Assembly: GCA_036266995.1 (NCBI GenBank)
Contig: DATAWX010000043.1
Span: 12,447 to 76,446, forward strand
Source: GCA-003244245 sp036266995
Lineage (GTDB): Bacteria > Actinomycetota > Actinomycetes > Mycobacteriales > Pseudonocardiaceae
DNA: 64,000 bases
Reading direction: 5' to 3'
Part shown: piece by piece, positions 60,992 to 64,000 of the stretch
Layout: every line of letters begins with the position of its first letter
Position numbering within the stretch: the first letter of the stretch is position 1
Translations under genes and position numbers: made by a program
Notes under the pieces: model-generated
Seen by the model: only the letters and a program-made list of their open reading frames with translations
Told to the model about the DNA's origin: nothing
Database searches by the model: none

Positions 60992-61747
60992 ATGCCCGCC
61001 AAACCTCCCCCGAAGCCCGCCGCTGGCACTAAGAGCAAAGCGGCGGCCAAGGCCGCCAAGCAGGAGGCCCGCGCCGCGTCCAAGCTGCGCAGAGCGCAGG
61101 TCCTTGAGGCCTTCAATATCCAGCGCCGCGAGGACAAGGTCCTGCTGCCGTTGATGATCGGGGTGTTCCTGGGCATCACCGCGGTGGTGTTCGGGGTGGG
61201 TTTCCTGTTCGGCCAGCAGTGGGTGTCCCTACCGCTGGGAGTCATACTCGGCGGCCTCGCCGCGGTACTGATCTTCGGCCGGCGTGTTCAACGCAACGTC
61301 TTCGCTAAGGCAGAGGGCCAGCCGGGCGCGGCGGCCTGGGCACTGGAGAACCTGCGCGGGGAGTGGAAGGTGACACCCGCGGTGGCGGGCACCACGCAAC
61401 TCGACGCCGTGCACCGGGCCATCGGGCGCCCCGGAGTCGTGCTTGTCGCTGAGGGCGCCCCGCATCGTCTCAAGCCGCTGCTGGCCCAGGAGAAGAAGCG
61501 AGTATCGCGACTGATCGGCGACGTTCCGATCTACGACGTCACGGTGGGCAGCGGCGAAGGCCAGGTCACGCTAGCCAAACTGCCCCGGCATCTGGCCAAG
61601 CTGCCGCGCAACCTCGACAAGGCGCAGATCCCCGTGCTGGAGACCAAGCTGGCGATCCTCGCTACCCGTGGCGCCGCGATGCCCAAGGGGCCGATGCCGC
61701 CGGGAGCCAAGATGCGCAACGTACAGCGCACCGTTCGCCGACGCTGA
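60992..61747 (+). CDS. DUF4191 membrane protein (Rv2219 type)
   Basis: 251 aa (Rv2219 is 250). A Lys/Ala-rich N-terminal arm, two TM helices (PLMIGVFLGITAVVFGVGFL and LPLGVILGGLAAVLIFG) and a soluble C-terminal domain (VAGTTQLDAVHRAIGRPGVV onward). Conserved in Actinobacteria next to lipA; function unknown. Confidence 0.9.
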   Translation: MPAKPPPKPAAGTKSKAAAKAAKQEARAASKLRRAQVLEAFNIQRREDKVLLPLMIGVFLGITAVVFGVGFLFGQQWVSLPLGVILGGLAAVLIFGRRVQRNVFAKAEGQPGAAAWALENLRGEWKVTPAVAGTTQLDAVHRAIGRPGVVLVAEGAPHRLKPLLAQEKKRVSRLIGDVPIYDVTVGSGEGQVTLAKLPRHLAKLPRNLDKAQIPVLETKLAILATRGAAMPKGPMPPGAKMRNVQRTVRRR

Positions 61748-61751
61748 ATTT

Positions 61752-62213
61752 TCAGCGAGTCCGCAGCACAACCGTTCCCGCGGCGCGGTCGTGCAGACCG
61801 CGGCCATCGATGTTGTACACCACCGGGGGAATCAACAGGCACAGCAGCACCGTGCGGATCACCGCAGCACCAAAGCCGGCCCGACGCCCGTCCAGCAGCG
61901 CCACCCTCAGCCCCGCCGCGACGTGCCCGACAGTACGACCGGCGATCGTGATCGAGAGCACGGTGACAACCGCGAACAGCGCCAGGGCCGAGAAGGCCGG
62001 ATTTTTCGTGAGCAGTTGCGCCGCCACCGAGCAGGGCAGCCAATCGATCACGATGGCAAGGATGCGGGGACCGAAGCCGGCAGCCGAGCCCGGCCCATGC
62101 TCGGGCAGCCCGAGCCGCTGACCGGGGTAGTCCGGTCCCCCAGTCTCTGCGGTCGGGTCATCAGGAAGATGTTCTGCAGGGCCGGGCAGCCAACTCTGGG
62201 TCCACCTACTCAC
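61752..62213 (-). CDS. RDD-family membrane protein (Rv2219A type)
   Basis: 153 aa from a GTG at 62213; a start at 62255 is possible. The RDD domain begins GFGPRILAIVIDWLPCS (Arg, Asp) and ends IDGRGLHDRAAGTVVL (Asp of the third motif), with three hydrophobic segments between. A proline-rich N-terminal tail precedes it. Transport or ion-homeostasis roles are known only for distant relatives. Convergent with DUF4191, 4 bp apart. Confidence 0.88.
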   Translation of the reverse strand: MSRWTQSWLPGPAEHLPDDPTAETGGPDYPGQRLGLPEHGPGSAAGFGPRILAIVIDWLPCSVAAQLLTKNPAFSALALFAVVTVLSITIAGRTVGHVAAGLRVALLDGRRAGFGAAVIRTVLLCLLIPPVVYNIDGRGLHDRAAGTVVLRTR

Positions 62214-62262
62214 TCGACCAGGGTATGCCGCTCCCAGGCTAGCGTTGCCCACCACCTGCCCT

Positions 62263-62300
62263 TTAACCTTGGCGAAACACTCGGGTAATGGTCGCGCAAC
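62263..62300 (+). promoter_or_regulatory. GlnR-type operator upstream of glnA1
   Basis: TTAAC-n6-GAAAC-n6-GTAAT-n6-GCAAC reproduces the two-half-site GlnR box (gTnAC-n6-GAAAC, twice) with exact spacing. It ends 78 bp before the GTG of glnA1. GlnR is the nitrogen regulator of Streptomyces, Amycolatopsis and mycobacteria. Confidence 0.62.
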
Positions 62301-62378
62301 ACCACACTCTTAGGTTCGCCGCAGCGACTTGACCGATCACGCAGATCCACAGCACAGCGCACGAAGGAGTGAACGACG

Positions 62379-63803
<1,425 letters not shown>

Positions 63804-63824
63804 TCACTGAGGAGTTCTGACCTG

Positions 63825-63844
63825 GGGTTTCGGGTCGGGAACCC
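63825..63844 (+). terminator. Possible glnA1 terminator hairpin
   Basis: GGGTTTC / GGAACCC with one G-T pair and a short loop, about 20 bp after the stop. It is not followed by a T run. Confidence 0.4.
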
Positions 63845-63918
63845 ATGATCAGGCCGTCACTAGATGATCTATTCCAAGGGGTGGAGGTTTGGCGTGTCGT
63901 GATCGGTTGATACGCGAA

Positions 63919-63990
63919 GGGTGTCCAAGATCGGCGTTTCGCACCCAACGTCGAACCCGGAGGCTCTCGTGGACGCCGATCTGGACACCC
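63919..63990. repeat. Inverted repeat around the start of the edge gene
   Basis: GGGTGTCCAAGATCGGCGT (63919-63937) and ACGCCGATCTGGACACCC (63973-63990) pair over 18 bp with one bulged A. The loop contains the ribosome-binding site GGAGG and the right arm covers codons just after the GTG. Confidence 0.5.
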
Positions 63991-64000
63991 TCGCGACCGC
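63969..64000 (+). CDS. First codons of an unidentified gene, possibly an IS transposase
   Basis: Only VDADLDTLATA is visible before the window ends. GGAGG lies 5 nt before the GTG. The short sequence is reminiscent of N-termini of some actinobacterial IS-family transposases, but this is too little to decide. Confidence 0.3.
   Translation, partial: MDADLDTLAT

Overview
The window is a high-GC actinobacterial chromosome segment made almost entirely of conserved housekeeping genes. Gene content and order match two blocks of the Mycobacterium tuberculosis chromosome: the gcvP / Rv1830 / Rv1829 / ftsR / garA / gcvH / pgsA2 / CNNM pair / guaB1 block (Rv1822-Rv1843c), and the Rv2175c-to-glnA1 block (Rv2175c-Rv2220). 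Here they lie next to each other. PASTA repeats on PknL, a predicted pyrophosphate-dependent phosphofructokinase, mycothiol-type enzymes, a GlnR-type operator and many leaderless-looking promoters suggest a non-mycobacterial member of Mycobacteriales/Pseudonocardiales (for example Pseudonocardiaceae). That placement is inference. I see no tRNA, rRNA, CRISPR array, prophage or complete mobile element.

Layout. 0-8 kb: 3' part of a GH65 phosphorylase, a PfkB sugar kinase, guaB1, an odd LOG-Nudix fusion protein and two CNNM/CorC-type membrane proteins. 8-15 kb: gcvP, two MerR regulators around a DUF151 nuclease, garA, gcvH and pgsA2. 15-23 kb: a mycothiol-type DinB protein, a methyltransferase, a membrane Ser/Thr kinase, a Ski2-like helicase, a peroxiredoxin-fold protein, AIM24, an MT0933-like small protein and the Rv2175c homologue. 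23-34 kb: pknL, aroG, pfkA, an exoribonuclease, plsC, an SRPBCC protein, a metallophosphoesterase, fadD15 and pimB'. 34-38 kb: two NlpC/P60 hydrolases flanking a small CxxC protein, then trpD and a receiver-like protein. 38-45 kb: ctaE-qcrC-qcrA-qcrB facing ctaC-ctaF, which together form the bc1-aa3 respiratory supercomplex. 45-54 kb: asnB, an iron-sulfur A-type carrier, a DUF3043 protein, a cobU-cobT fusion, cobS, ilvE, gcvT and pepB. 55-64 kb: lpd, dlaT, a TIGR01777 epimerase, an SDR, lipA, DUF4191, RDD, glnA1 and the first codons of a gene at the edge.

Functional links. GcvP, GcvH and GcvT are three glycine-cleavage subunits; Lpd, DlaT and LipA supply or use lipoyl groups; GarA, PknL, its probable substrate Rv2175c and a second kinase form a signalling set; glnA1, asnB, GarA and a GlnR box concern nitrogen and glutamate.

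The most unusual signal is a repeated 46-50 bp palindrome between convergent genes (pknL/aroG and fadD15/pimB'). Its arms covary between copies and place TCG-TGA (Ser-stop) in the reading frame of all four flanking genes. Other notable points are the LOG-Nudix protein with both catalytic motifs degraded, GarA lacking the PknG-type phospho-threonine, a CobU-CobT fusion with an internal ribosome-binding site and start, and a kinase gene with no conventional start in the expected place.
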